This document shows, one piece after another, positions 47,020 through 55,452 of a stretch of 64,000 nt of DNA. Below the pieces are notes generated by a model. The model did not search any database. It was not told where the DNA came from and saw only the letters and a list, made by a program, of their open reading frames with translations. Numbering within the stretch: the stretch's first letter is position 1; each line of letters begins with the position of its first letter. Location: the NCBI RefSeq assembly GCF_023558375.1, contig NZ_CP083761.1, positions 1,849,001 through 1,913,000 on the forward strand, in the 5' to 3' direction. Position numbers and translations under genes: made by a program. Source of the stretch: Chroococcidiopsis sp. CCMEE 29. Lineage in GTDB: Bacteria > Cyanobacteriota > Cyanobacteriia > Cyanobacteriales > Chroococcidiopsidaceae.

Positions 47020-47945
47020 TGGAACACCAATTTTGTCACCCATTCGTTTCAATCATAATTCCAGTTTTTAATCATGCTGAGCAATTAAAAACTTGCTTGA
47101 AATCTTTGGCAAATCAGACATACCCCAAACATTTTTATGAGATCGTTGTTGTTGATAACGGTTCAGACAAAGATGAAGATATTGCTGGGATAGTTACTCA
47201 ATTTGGTCAAGCGATCGCCACTTATGAAAGCACGCCGGGTTCTTACGCAGCTCGCAACAAAGGTATATCCTTAGCCAAGGGAGAAGTGATTGCTTTTACT
47301 GATGCAGATTGTATTCCGTCTGCAAATTGGATTGAGAATGGTGTGCAAAATTTGTTACAAACACCTAACTGTGGTTTAGTTATAGGCAAAATAGAAATTT
47401 TCTTTAAAAACCCCAATCAAATAACGCCTGTTGAACTTTATGAAAGTATTACAGCTTTTCCTCAAAAAGAACTTTTGGAAAAGTATAAAGGCGGTGCAAC
47501 TGCAAATGTGTTTACATTCAGAAGCGTTATCGAGCAAGTAGGGCTTTTCAATGCTCGGATGAAATCAAACGGCGATTTAGAGTGGGGACAGCGAGTTTAT
47601 GCCGCAGGTTATAAACAAATTTATGCAGATGATACATGCGTTGCTCATCCGGCAAGATCTTCTTTTGCAGAACTATATAAAAGAACCGTTAGGTTAGCTG
47701 GAGGAATTTACGATTTACATAGCCAAAAAGAAGCTTCTTACTGGCAAAGAAACAAAGTGTTTATCAAAACCTTAGCTCAAAACCTAATCCCACCTATAAA
47801 TTTTGTTGTTAATACTATTCGGGATTCCCGACTAAAGGGAGTTGAGCAAAAAATTAAGGTTTCTCTTGTAATGTTCTTTGTAAGATATATCAGTGCTTGG
47901 GAGATGATTCGACTTAAATTTGGAGGAGAGACTGCTAGGATTTAA
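47019..47945 (+). CDS. Glycosyltransferase family 2
   Basis: A 308-residue GT-A enzyme with VSIIIPVFNHAEQLKTCLKS, nucleotide-binding EIVVVDNGSDKDED, the DXD-type ITFTDADC-like motif IAFTDADCIPSANW, and acceptor motif MKSNGDLEWGQRVYAAGYK. It overlaps the flippase stop by one base, so translation is probably coupled. No membrane helix of note. AT-rich compared with the genes at 41.5-46 kb. Confidence 0.9.
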   Translation: MEHQFCHPFVSIIIPVFNHAEQLKTCLKSLANQTYPKHFYEIVVVDNGSDKDEDIAGIVTQFGQAIATYESTPGSYAARNKGISLAKGEVIAFTDADCIPSANWIENGVQNLLQTPNCGLVIGKIEIFFKNPNQITPVELYESITAFPQKELLEKYKGGATANVFTFRSVIEQVGLFNARMKSNGDLEWGQRVYAAGYKQIYADDTCVAHPARSSFAELYKRTVRLAGGIYDLHSQKEASYWQRNKVFIKTLAQNLIPPINFVVNTIRDSRLKGVEQKIKVSLVMFFVRYISAWEMIRLKFGGETARI

Positions 47946-48030
47946 TTTTTAGTTAAATTTGCACAGGTTCTTATAAACAATTAGCCATCTAAATTGATGC
48001 TTAAATTTAGATTAAATTTGAAAAATTAAT

Positions 48031-49317
48031 ATGAAAGTAGCATTCATTGTTAGTGAATTTCCAGTTTTATCAGAAACATTCGTTTTGAATCAAATTATAG
48101 GTTTGATTGAGCGCGGACATGAAGTTGATATTTACGCGGATCAACTAGGTGATAGATCTAAAATTCACCCAGTAGTGGAAAGATACCGCCTGCTTGAGCG
48201 CACCTACTATCTACCTCCAGTGCCAAAAAATCTCTTACTTCGAGTATTAAAAGGCTTAAGCTTACTGATTGTCAATGGCTACAAAGATCCCTTACTAGTT
48301 CCGCGATCGCTAAACATTTTTAAGTATGGCAAACAAGCTCTTTCATTGTGGCTACTTTATACAGCAATTCCTACATTTAAAAAATCATACGACATCATCC
48401 ATTGCCAATTTGGGACGCAAAGCTTCCGGGGAATGGCGTTTCGTAACATCAATGCTCCTAGGGCAAAGCTAATCACGACATTTCGCGGTCATGATATCAG
48501 CAAGCATATTCAACAACACGGTGAACACGTATATAAAAAACTGTTTGAGACAGGAGATTTTTTTCTAGCCAACTGCGAGTTTTTTAGAAACCGAGTTATT
48601 AAGCTTGGCTGTGACGAAAAGAAGGTAATTGTACACCGCTCAGGGCTTAACTGCGATAAATTTATCTTTTCTCACCGTTGCTTACCTGCCGATGGTCGGG
48701 TGCGAATTGCAACCACAGGTCGCCTGGTGGAAAAAAAAGGTATAGAGTACAGCATTCGCGCCGTCGCCAAGCTAGCACTGTTCAACCCAAACATTGAGTA
48801 CAACATCATTGGGGATGGACCTTTGCGGGAAGAATTGCAGCAACTAATTCAGCAGCTAAAGATCACTCACCTTGTGAATCTGCTTGGTTGGAAAAATGAG
48901 CGAGAGATTATGGAAATTCTCAACAATGCTCATCTTTTCATCGCCCCAAGTGTAACTGCTAAGGATGGCAATCAGGATGCCCCAGTTAATGTTTTAAAAG
49001 AAGCAATGGCAATGGGGTTGCCAGTGATCAGCACTTATCATGGGGGCATTCCTGAACTAGTCGAAGATGGAGTTTCAGGCTTCCTAGTGTCTGAGCGTGA
49101 CGTAGATGCTTTAGCAGAGAAGTTGGGTTATCTAATTGAGCATCCCGAAATCTGGACTGAGATGGGTCGAGCAGGTCGTGCCTACGTAGAAGCGCACTAC
49201 GACTTAAATAAACTTAACGATCAGCTGGTTGCAATCTATCGGCAAGTACTGACAACTGATTTAGATACAGGTCAGCAACATTCGCCACTGCAAACAGTGA
49301 GACATAGATATAGCTGA
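48031..49317 (+). CDS. Glycosyltransferase family 4
   Basis: A 428-residue GT-B enzyme. The start, KVAFIVSEFPVLSETFVLNQ, is typical of colanic-acid-type GT4 enzymes, as is TTFRGHDISKH. The C-terminal donor site shows TTGRLVEKKGIEYSIRAVAK and the EX7E region KEAMAMGLPVISTYHGGIPE. It lies in the same-strand run after GT2. The sugar is unknown. Confidence 0.92.
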   Translation: MKVAFIVSEFPVLSETFVLNQIIGLIERGHEVDIYADQLGDRSKIHPVVERYRLLERTYYLPPVPKNLLLRVLKGLSLLIVNGYKDPLLVPRSLNIFKYGKQALSLWLLYTAIPTFKKSYDIIHCQFGTQSFRGMAFRNINAPRAKLITTFRGHDISKHIQQHGEHVYKKLFETGDFFLANCEFFRNRVIKLGCDEKKVIVHRSGLNCDKFIFSHRCLPADGRVRIATTGRLVEKKGIEYSIRAVAKLALFNPNIEYNIIGDGPLREELQQLIQQLKITHLVNLLGWKNEREIMEILNNAHLFIAPSVTAKDGNQDAPVNVLKEAMAMGLPVISTYHGGIPELVEDGVSGFLVSERDVDALAEKLGYLIEHPEIWTEMGRAGRAYVEAHYDLNKLNDQLVAIYRQVLTTDLDTGQQHSPLQTVRHRYS

Positions 49318-49373
49318 ACTAGCACGATTCACTGTCATATACACAACATTATCTGATACAGGAGGATTTACAG

Positions 49374-50429
49374 ATGGAGTTATCAGCGATGACAGAACCG
49401 CAAGTCACAATTGTGTTTGTACCGCGTGAACGTTTTAGCTGCACCCGTGAGTCACTAGAGAGCATCTACGAATACACCGAGATTCCCTTCAAATTAATTT
49501 ACGTAGACGGCAACTCACCGGCAAAGGTTCGGCAGTACCTCCAAGACCAAGCGCATCTGAAGGATTTTCAAATCATTCGTACCGATTACTATCTCTCCCC
49601 TAACCAAGCAAGAAACCTCGGTCTCGCTCAGGTGGCGACAAAATACGTCGTCTTTATTGATAATGATGTGATCGTCTCACCTGGCTGGCTGAAAAACTTA
49701 GTTCAGTGTGCTGAGGAGACGCAAGCTACAGTCGTCGGACCACTGATGTGCCAAAACCAGCCTTTGCACGAAATCGTCCACTTTGCTGGGGGAGAATCCC
49801 ACGTTTGGCTTGACACCACAGGCGACCAAGTTAGACGGCGTTTGCGTGAGAAGATGTACAAGCAAGGGAAGCGGGTAGCAGAAGTACGCGACCAACTTCA
49901 ACGAACCAAAACTGAACTGGCAGAGTTCCATTGTGTATTAGTACGCACTGAGATTTTTGAGCAAGTTGGCCTGCTCGATGAAGCAATGCTCAACACCAAA
50001 GAGCACCTTGATTTCTGTATGGCTGTGATGCAAGCAGGAGGAACCATATACTTCGAGCCTGCGTGTATCGTGACTTACGTTCCAGGACCGCCTTTAGAGT
50101 GGACAGACTTACACTACTATATGCTGCGTTGGAGCGATGCCTGGACCCTCTCTAGCCTACACCGCTTGCGGGACAAGTGGAATTTAGCGGAGGATGGCTA
50201 CTTTCAAAATAAGTATAAAAAGGTGGGATGGAGGCGGAAAATGTCAATCCTCGATCCTCTGAACCGCTACCTTACTTTCGGACTCAGTAGCCGCCTGCTC
50301 AATCCAATTCTGGTTCCTGTGGACAAGGTGCTAAATCATTACCTGACTGATCGTCATGCCAAAAAACAGCCTCAGCAGATGCAAGAGCTAGCCTCAACGA
50401 AACCGTACCAGTCTGCAACTACAGCATGA
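49374..50429 (+). CDS. Glycosyltransferase family 2
   Basis: A 351-residue GT-A enzyme beginning VTIVFVPRERFSCTRESLES, with LIYVDGNSPAKV, ARNLGLAQVATKYVVFIDND (DXD as DND) and the acceptor-side VGLLDEAMLNTKEHLDFCMA. A strong AGGAGG lies 8 bases before the ATG at 49374; a second ATG at 49389 is less likely. No membrane helix. Followed by a partial repeat copy and then the ABC exporter of the locus. Confidence 0.88.
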   Translation: MELSAMTEPQVTIVFVPRERFSCTRESLESIYEYTEIPFKLIYVDGNSPAKVRQYLQDQAHLKDFQIIRTDYYLSPNQARNLGLAQVATKYVVFIDNDVIVSPGWLKNLVQCAEETQATVVGPLMCQNQPLHEIVHFAGGESHVWLDTTGDQVRRRLREKMYKQGKRVAEVRDQLQRTKTELAEFHCVLVRTEIFEQVGLLDEAMLNTKEHLDFCMAVMQAGGTIYFEPACIVTYVPGPPLEWTDLHYYMLRWSDAWTLSSLHRLRDKWNLAEDGYFQNKYKKVGWRRKMSILDPLNRYLTFGLSSRLLNPILVPVDKVLNHYLTDRHAKKQPQQMQELASTKPYQSATTA

Positions 50430-50449
50430 TGCATGAAGGCACTGAGTCT

Positions 50450-50570
50450 AATGCTACCGTTTTCGGTTACTAAGCAAGCTACAAATGGATACTCTGAAAC
50501 TGTCTGACAACAAGAACTTCTCAATCCAAAATCCAAAATCTAAAATCTAAAATTGGTAGCAATCTGCATA
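50450..50570. repeat. Partial MITE-like copy 3 with CYAAAAT array
   Basis: GCTACCGTTTTCGGTTACTAAG and GCTACAAATGGATAC match the interior of the copies at 550 and 29539. The terminal TATAGCAATC is lost on the left; GGTAGCAATCTGC remains on the right. Four tandem heptamers CCAAAAT/CTAAAAT lie inside at 50526-50553. Confidence 0.55.
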
Positions 50571-50600
50571 CAAGATAAAAAGTTTTAATGAGGTTTAATA

Positions 50601-51446
50601 ATGCCGCCAGAGGTTGTTTACACGCCAGACAGTTTACTCAGGCATCCTGTGCAACTATTCAGATTGATGTGGCGGGATTTGCTAGCTTCTCGTGAACTAG
50701 CTTGGCGACTCATGGTCAGAGATATTAGTGCTCAGTACCGCCAGTCAGTTCTAGGTTTCACTTGGGCTTTTTTACCCCCAATTGTTATGGCAGCAGGATT
50801 TACGCTGGCAGGTGAGGCGAACGTGATCAATGTTGGGGTTACAGATTTACCTTATCCTGCTTATGTCATGTTCAGTACTGCACTTTGGCAAACTTTTGTG
50901 GAAGCAATGAATGGTCCTGTGCAAGCAGTCACACTGGCAAAGCCGATGTTAGCTAGAGTGAATTTTCCCCGAGAGGCAATTATTTTAGCGAAGGTGGGTG
51001 AGGTATTCTTCAACTTCGCAATCAAGCTCATTTTAATCGCAGCGTTGTTTCTCTGGTTTCAAATTTCAGTAAATTGGACAGTGATTTTGGCGCCAGTGGC
51101 ACTGATTCATTTAATTATGCTGGGGACACTTATTGGCACATTATTGTCTCCTTTGGGAGTTCTATATCAAGATGTATCAAAGGGACTAACAATGTTTACA
51201 GGATTCTGGCTTTTCCTAACTCCCGTAGTCTATCCCGTACCAAATGAAGGCGCTTTTGGGACGTTGGTAAAACTTAACCCTGTCACTCCTTTGTTAGTAA
51301 CAACGCGGGAGTTAGCAACTACAGGAGTATTGTCAAATGCTTTCGGCTTTTGGGTGGTTAGCATAATTACACTAGTAGGCTTACTGCTAACGTGGATTGC
51401 TTTCCGCCTTGCTATGCCTTACGTAATTGAGAGGGTAAGTTCATGA
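50601..51446 (+). CDS. ABC-2 polysaccharide exporter permease (Wzm-like)
   Basis: A 281-residue membrane protein with six hydrophobic segments. It starts with the usual LMWRDLLASRELAWRLMVRD and VLGFTWAFLPPIVMAAGFTL of the polysaccharide-export ABC-2 family. In pair with the next gene it would move an undecaprenyl-linked glycan across the inner membrane. Its stop overlaps the ATPase start as ATGA, so the two are coupled. Confidence 0.9.
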   Translation: MPPEVVYTPDSLLRHPVQLFRLMWRDLLASRELAWRLMVRDISAQYRQSVLGFTWAFLPPIVMAAGFTLAGEANVINVGVTDLPYPAYVMFSTALWQTFVEAMNGPVQAVTLAKPMLARVNFPREAIILAKVGEVFFNFAIKLILIAALFLWFQISVNWTVILAPVALIHLIMLGTLIGTLLSPLGVLYQDVSKGLTMFTGFWLFLTPVVYPVPNEGAFGTLVKLNPVTPLLVTTRELATTGVLSNAFGFWVVSIITLVGLLLTWIAFRLAMPYVIERVSS

Positions 51447-52744
51447 TCGTAGATGAGATGACAGATAGAGCGATCGCGTCTCAGCCTAGTGATAGCGATA
51501 TAGTGATTTCTGTTGAACAGGTTGCTAAAAAGTTTTGCCGAGACTTAAAACAATCTTTGTTCTATGGAGTCCAAGATATTGCCACTGATTTGGTAGGGGG
51601 AAAAAGAAAGAGTAATACTCTACGCAAGGGCGAATTTTGGGCTTTAAAGGATGCTAGTTTTCACTTACGGCGAGGAGAATCACTGGGATTAGTTGGAGCA
51701 AATGGCGCTGGCAAAAGTACACTGCTGCGGATTATTAGTGGTTTAATTAAGCCAGATATTGGCTGTGTGAAGATTAAGGGTAGGGTGGCTCCACTAATTG
51801 CCCTAGGAGCTGGGTTTAATCCGATTTTGACAGGAAGAGAAAATATCTATGCAAATATGTCAATTTTGGGTTTATCAACCAAAGAAATCAAAGAGAGATT
51901 TCAAGATGTGATAGATTTTGCCGAAATCTGGGATGCTATTGATGCCCCTGTACAAACCTACAGTTCTGGGATGGCAGCACGGCTGGGGTTTGCTTGTGCA
52001 ATTTATACAGAACCAGAAATTCTCCTAATTGATGAAGTGCTGGCTGTAGGAGATATAAAGTTTAAAGCGAAGTGCTATCGAAAGCTACATGAGCTGCGCG
52101 ATAAGGGTACATCTTTTATCCTGGTTAACCATAATCCGCAGGCAATATTACATATATGTGATTCTGCAGTCTACCTACTAAAAGGCGAATTAATTGCATC
52201 TGGTAAAACAGAAACAATTATAGAAAAATATGAAAATGATTTATTTTTGAGTACTACACAAAAATCCTCCCAGGTCTTGTTTCTCCCAGAGAAGGCAGAA
52301 ACTGAAAGTCTAGGATTAGATATACTTTCAGTCTTTTTTAGAGATTCTGAAGGAAACACTCTTGAATCACTAGTAAGCGGTAAACCAGTAAATTTTTGTG
52401 TGAGTTGTAAAGCACATCAGAGTGTTGATAAAGTTACCCTTCACTTAAAAGTTAAAACACTGAGTGGGGAAGGTGGTATGGGTACAGTTTTATTTCTGAG
52501 TGGCGAACATGATGAACAGTTTTTTGAAATTCCCCCAGGAAAGCATGAGCTGCAAGTTGAGATGCCTTATCTTGGCTTAGCACCTGGTACTTACACCATG
52601 AGTATCAAACTAAAAAAAGGCTCTATTTATACTTTCGATGTGGTTGAGTCTTTCCGGTTTACGGTTAATTCAGACGGAAAGATGAGTGAATGTTGTTTTT
52701 ATCAACCACGTTCGTGGAAGCTTGTGAGCCAAGAAAAAGTATAA
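51443..52744 (+). CDS. ABC polysaccharide exporter ATPase with C-terminal Wzt-like domain
   Basis: A 433-residue protein in two parts. The ATPase (about residues 15-260) has Walker A VGANGAGKSTLLRIIS, signature TYSSGMAARLGFA and Walker B EILLIDEVLAVGD, all of the Wzt/RfbE type. The C-terminal part (about 285-430) is a beta-sandwich (LGLDILSVFFRDSEGNTLES; GKHELQVEMPYLGLAPGTYT), as in Wzt proteins that recognise the modified end of a finished glycan. This suggests the exported chain carries a terminal cap, perhaps made by the methyltransferase-like gene next door. Confidence 0.92.
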   Translation: MIVDEMTDRAIASQPSDSDIVISVEQVAKKFCRDLKQSLFYGVQDIATDLVGGKRKSNTLRKGEFWALKDASFHLRRGESLGLVGANGAGKSTLLRIISGLIKPDIGCVKIKGRVAPLIALGAGFNPILTGRENIYANMSILGLSTKEIKERFQDVIDFAEIWDAIDAPVQTYSSGMAARLGFACAIYTEPEILLIDEVLAVGDIKFKAKCYRKLHELRDKGTSFILVNHNPQAILHICDSAVYLLKGELIASGKTETIIEKYENDLFLSTTQKSSQVLFLPEKAETESLGLDILSVFFRDSEGNTLESLVSGKPVNFCVSCKAHQSVDKVTLHLKVKTLSGEGGMGTVLFLSGEHDEQFFEIPPGKHELQVEMPYLGLAPGTYTMSIKLKKGSIYTFDVVESFRFTVNSDGKMSECCFYQPRSWKLVSQEKV

Positions 52745-52799
52745 CATATCATCGAGCTGCCGTACCTAAAATATTAGTTAATCAAAGCTGTTACTTGCA

Positions 52800-53480
52800 A
52801 TGGATAGAAGATTTAGAATAGCACGAGTTTGGTCTAATCGGGAGCTTAGAAGGCTGGCCCCACTTTTTAAAGGAGATATAGTTAACGTTTCCGCATGGGA
52901 TGACAGAGACAAAGAAGGGGGGTATTACAAAGATTATTTTACTCAAAAGAACCAATATTATTTAACTAATTACTCTGGAGATAGAGGACTACAAGGCAAG
53001 GAAAATGAATACTTCCTCGATTTAACACAAGAACTCCCATCTGAACTAGAAAAAAGATTTGATGTAGTATTTAATCACACCACCTTAGAACATGTATTCG
53101 AGGTAAGAAAAGCCTTTCAAAATCTTTGTCTTGCATCAAGGGATATCGTTATCGTTGTAGTTCCTTTCTGTCAGAAACAGCACGGAAAAGATATGTATAA
53201 TGACTTCTGGCGTTTCACACCGACTTGCCTGCGCTATTTATTTCAAGAAAACGGTCTTGAAGTGATATATGAGGCACAGAATCAAGATGAAAATGCTGCA
53301 ATTTATCTGCTGTTTGTTGGCTCTCAACACCCTGAGAAATGGAGGCAGCTAATGCCACCCTATAAAGAACTTAAAGAATGTGGAGATTGGATTGGTCGCC
53401 CTTTATATCCACCAGGCTTTCAATTACTAAAGAATACATTAACTCGTTTTAAAAAAGCTTTGGTTAATACAAAAAATTAA
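52800..53480 (+). CDS. Possible SAM-dependent methyltransferase
   Basis: A 226-residue soluble protein. The middle (FLDLTQELPSELEKRFDVVF then NHTTLEHVFEV) resembles motif II and post-II regions of class I methyltransferases of the Methyltransf_11 type, and FWRFTPTCLRYLF is a frequent block in those of polysaccharide loci. The glycine-rich motif I is poorly preserved (PLFKGDIVNVSAWDDRDKEG), so activity is not certain. It directly follows the Wzt-like gene, whose C-terminal domain often reads a terminal methyl cap; this is inference. Confidence 0.65.
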   Translation: MDRRFRIARVWSNRELRRLAPLFKGDIVNVSAWDDRDKEGGYYKDYFTQKNQYYLTNYSGDRGLQGKENEYFLDLTQELPSELEKRFDVVFNHTTLEHVFEVRKAFQNLCLASRDIVIVVVPFCQKQHGKDMYNDFWRFTPTCLRYLFQENGLEVIYEAQNQDENAAIYLLFVGSQHPEKWRQLMPPYKELKECGDWIGRPLYPPGFQLLKNTLTRFKKALVNTKN

Positions 53481-53561
53481 TTGTCTGAATACAGGTCTAG
53501 AACCGCTCTATTTATCGAAGTTTATCGACTCAAATTTAGTTGAATTTATAAAATCTCAAAC

Positions 53562-54455
53562 ATGAGTAACCCTCTACTTAGTATCGTTATCCCGACGCGC
53601 GATCGCCATCACTTGCTTCCTCGTGCAGTCAAGAGCGCCCTAGAACAAACTCTAGAAGATTTGGAGGTTATTGTCGTTGACGATGCCTCGGCACAGCCAG
53701 TGCAACTACCCGAACACCCCCAGTTACGGGTGATCCGCTTGTCAGCTTCCCGTGGAGGGGCGGGAGCCCGCAACGTCGGTACTGAGGCGGCGCGAGGTCA
53801 GTGGATCGCCTACCTCGACGATGACGATCGCCTCCTCCCTCACATGGCTACTGTTTCCCTTGAAGCCTTAAATCAGACAGCACTCCCAGCGCCCCTAGGA
53901 GTAATTTCTGGCATCGACGTGGTGAATGACCAAGGTGGAGCGATCGGCACACGCCTTCCACCCCCAGTTCGTCCCCGTGGCGCTCACTTCTCCCTGGAAG
54001 AACTTGAACCTGGCAAGTCGTACAACACTAAGCAAACCTTGGTTGTCGAGCGCGAGGTGATTTGTCAGATTGGTGGCTGGGATGAGACGTTTCGCTCGCG
54101 TGTCCACTCCGAACTCTTCCTGCGGCTCAACTCAGCTTGCTCTATCATTGGTCTACCGCTTGTCACGTACCAACTCTACGACCATGAAGGTGCGCGAGTG
54201 TCATGCAACCCGACCCTTCGCCAGGAAAGCTTCCAACACCTTGTCAACAAGCACCGGGCACTATTCAACGCACACCCAAAAATGTTTGCTGACTTTGTAT
54301 ACAATCACGCCCAGAAATCGTACCACCTCAGTCAGAGACGAGTAGCGTTCTCCAGCCTTTGCTGGGCAATGCAAATAGATCCGCTTCACACACTATCTAG
54401 AATTGCTTCACCGCTCTGGAGAAGACTACATGAATATAGCTTATCGAAGGCATAG
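53562..54455 (+). CDS. Glycosyltransferase family 2
   Basis: A 297-residue GT-A enzyme: LLSIVIPTRDRHHLLPRAVK, EVIVVDDASAQPVQL, GGAGARNVGTEAARGQWIAY, catalytic Asp run YLDDDDRLLPH. The C-terminal half is less conserved, helical, and typical of the wbbL-like group. Base composition is higher in GC than its neighbours at 52.8 and 55.5 kb. Same strand as the rest of the locus. Confidence 0.9.
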   Translation: MSNPLLSIVIPTRDRHHLLPRAVKSALEQTLEDLEVIVVDDASAQPVQLPEHPQLRVIRLSASRGGAGARNVGTEAARGQWIAYLDDDDRLLPHMATVSLEALNQTALPAPLGVISGIDVVNDQGGAIGTRLPPPVRPRGAHFSLEELEPGKSYNTKQTLVVEREVICQIGGWDETFRSRVHSELFLRLNSACSIIGLPLVTYQLYDHEGARVSCNPTLRQESFQHLVNKHRALFNAHPKMFADFVYNHAQKSYHLSQRRVAFSSLCWAMQIDPLHTLSRIASPLWRRLHEYSLSKA

Positions 54456-54530
54456 GTAAATTTAGCAGCAGCGAGATTGCCTCAGTTCTCTTCGTAGCAT
54501 TCAAGGAATACAAAACTAAAGTAAGTTCTA

Positions 54531-55433
54531 ATGGCACAGGAAAAGCTTTTCTCAATTATTATCCCCACCTATGCGCGACCACAGCGGCTGGCTACCTGCC
54601 TTCAAGCGCTCGCTCACCTTGACTATCCCCGTGATCGCTTTGAGGTGATTGTGGTAGACGATGGGAGTGAGATGCCAATACAACCAGTGGTTGCTCCCTT
54701 TCAAGACAAACTCGATCTCACACTGATTACGCAACCAAATTCTGGTCCAGCAAAAGCACGTAACACTGGCGCTGCAAAAGCAAGGGGCAAGTTCTTAGTC
54801 TTCACCGATGACGATTGTACGCCTGCACCTGACTGGTTAAAAACTTTATCTGTTCGCTTTACAACAGTCCCAGATTGCCTGATTGGTGGTCGAACGCTCA
54901 ACGCCTTGCCGAATAATTTGTATTCAACGGCTAGCCAGGTACTCATTAATTACCTGTATGAATATTACAATGCTGACCCAAGTCGCTCTAGCTTCTTTGC
55001 CTCTAACAACTTAGCTTTACCAGCAGACCGCTTCCACGCCTTAGGTGGTTTTGACACAACTTTTCCTTTAGCAGCGGGAGAGGACCGGGAGTTTTGCGAT
55101 CGCTGGATAAACTGTGGTTATAAGATGATCTATGCTCCAGAAGTTCAGGTTAATCACGCTCATAAACTGGCATTGCCTACGTTCTGGCGGCAGCACTTCA
55201 ATTACGGTCGTGGCGCGTTCTGCTTTTACCAAGCCCGCTCGCGGCGTAACTTAGAGCGCATTAAGGTAGAGCCTTTATCATTTTATTTCAATTTGCTGAC
55301 CTATCCGTTGTCGCAAGCCTCAAGTCAGCCAGCGCCGTTGATTGCAGCTTTATTTCTCGTGTCGCAGGTAGCAAACGTAGTTGGATTTTTTTGGGAACGG
55401 CAGCATCAATCTGCGTCACAAGTTGCAGCGTGA
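54531..55433 (+). CDS. Glycosyltransferase family 2
   Basis: A 300-residue GT-A enzyme with FSIIIPTYARPQRLATCLQA, FEVIVVDDGSEMPIQP, GPAKARNTGAAKARGKFLVF, DXD-type FTDDDCTPAPDWL, and the acceptor motif AAGEDREFCDRWINCGYKMI. It ends with a hydrophobic stretch (about 265-290), likely a membrane anchor. The ATG follows a spaced AAAGTAAG. Adjacent to a similar GT2, but the two differ clearly and are not a recent duplication. Confidence 0.9.
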   Translation: MAQEKLFSIIIPTYARPQRLATCLQALAHLDYPRDRFEVIVVDDGSEMPIQPVVAPFQDKLDLTLITQPNSGPAKARNTGAAKARGKFLVFTDDDCTPAPDWLKTLSVRFTTVPDCLIGGRTLNALPNNLYSTASQVLINYLYEYYNADPSRSSFFASNNLALPADRFHALGGFDTTFPLAAGEDREFCDRWINCGYKMIYAPEVQVNHAHKLALPTFWRQHFNYGRGAFCFYQARSRRNLERIKVEPLSFYFNLLTYPLSQASSQPAPLIAALFLVSQVANVVGFFWERQHQSASQVAA

Positions 55434-55452
55434 AGGATACAGGGTAACTGCT

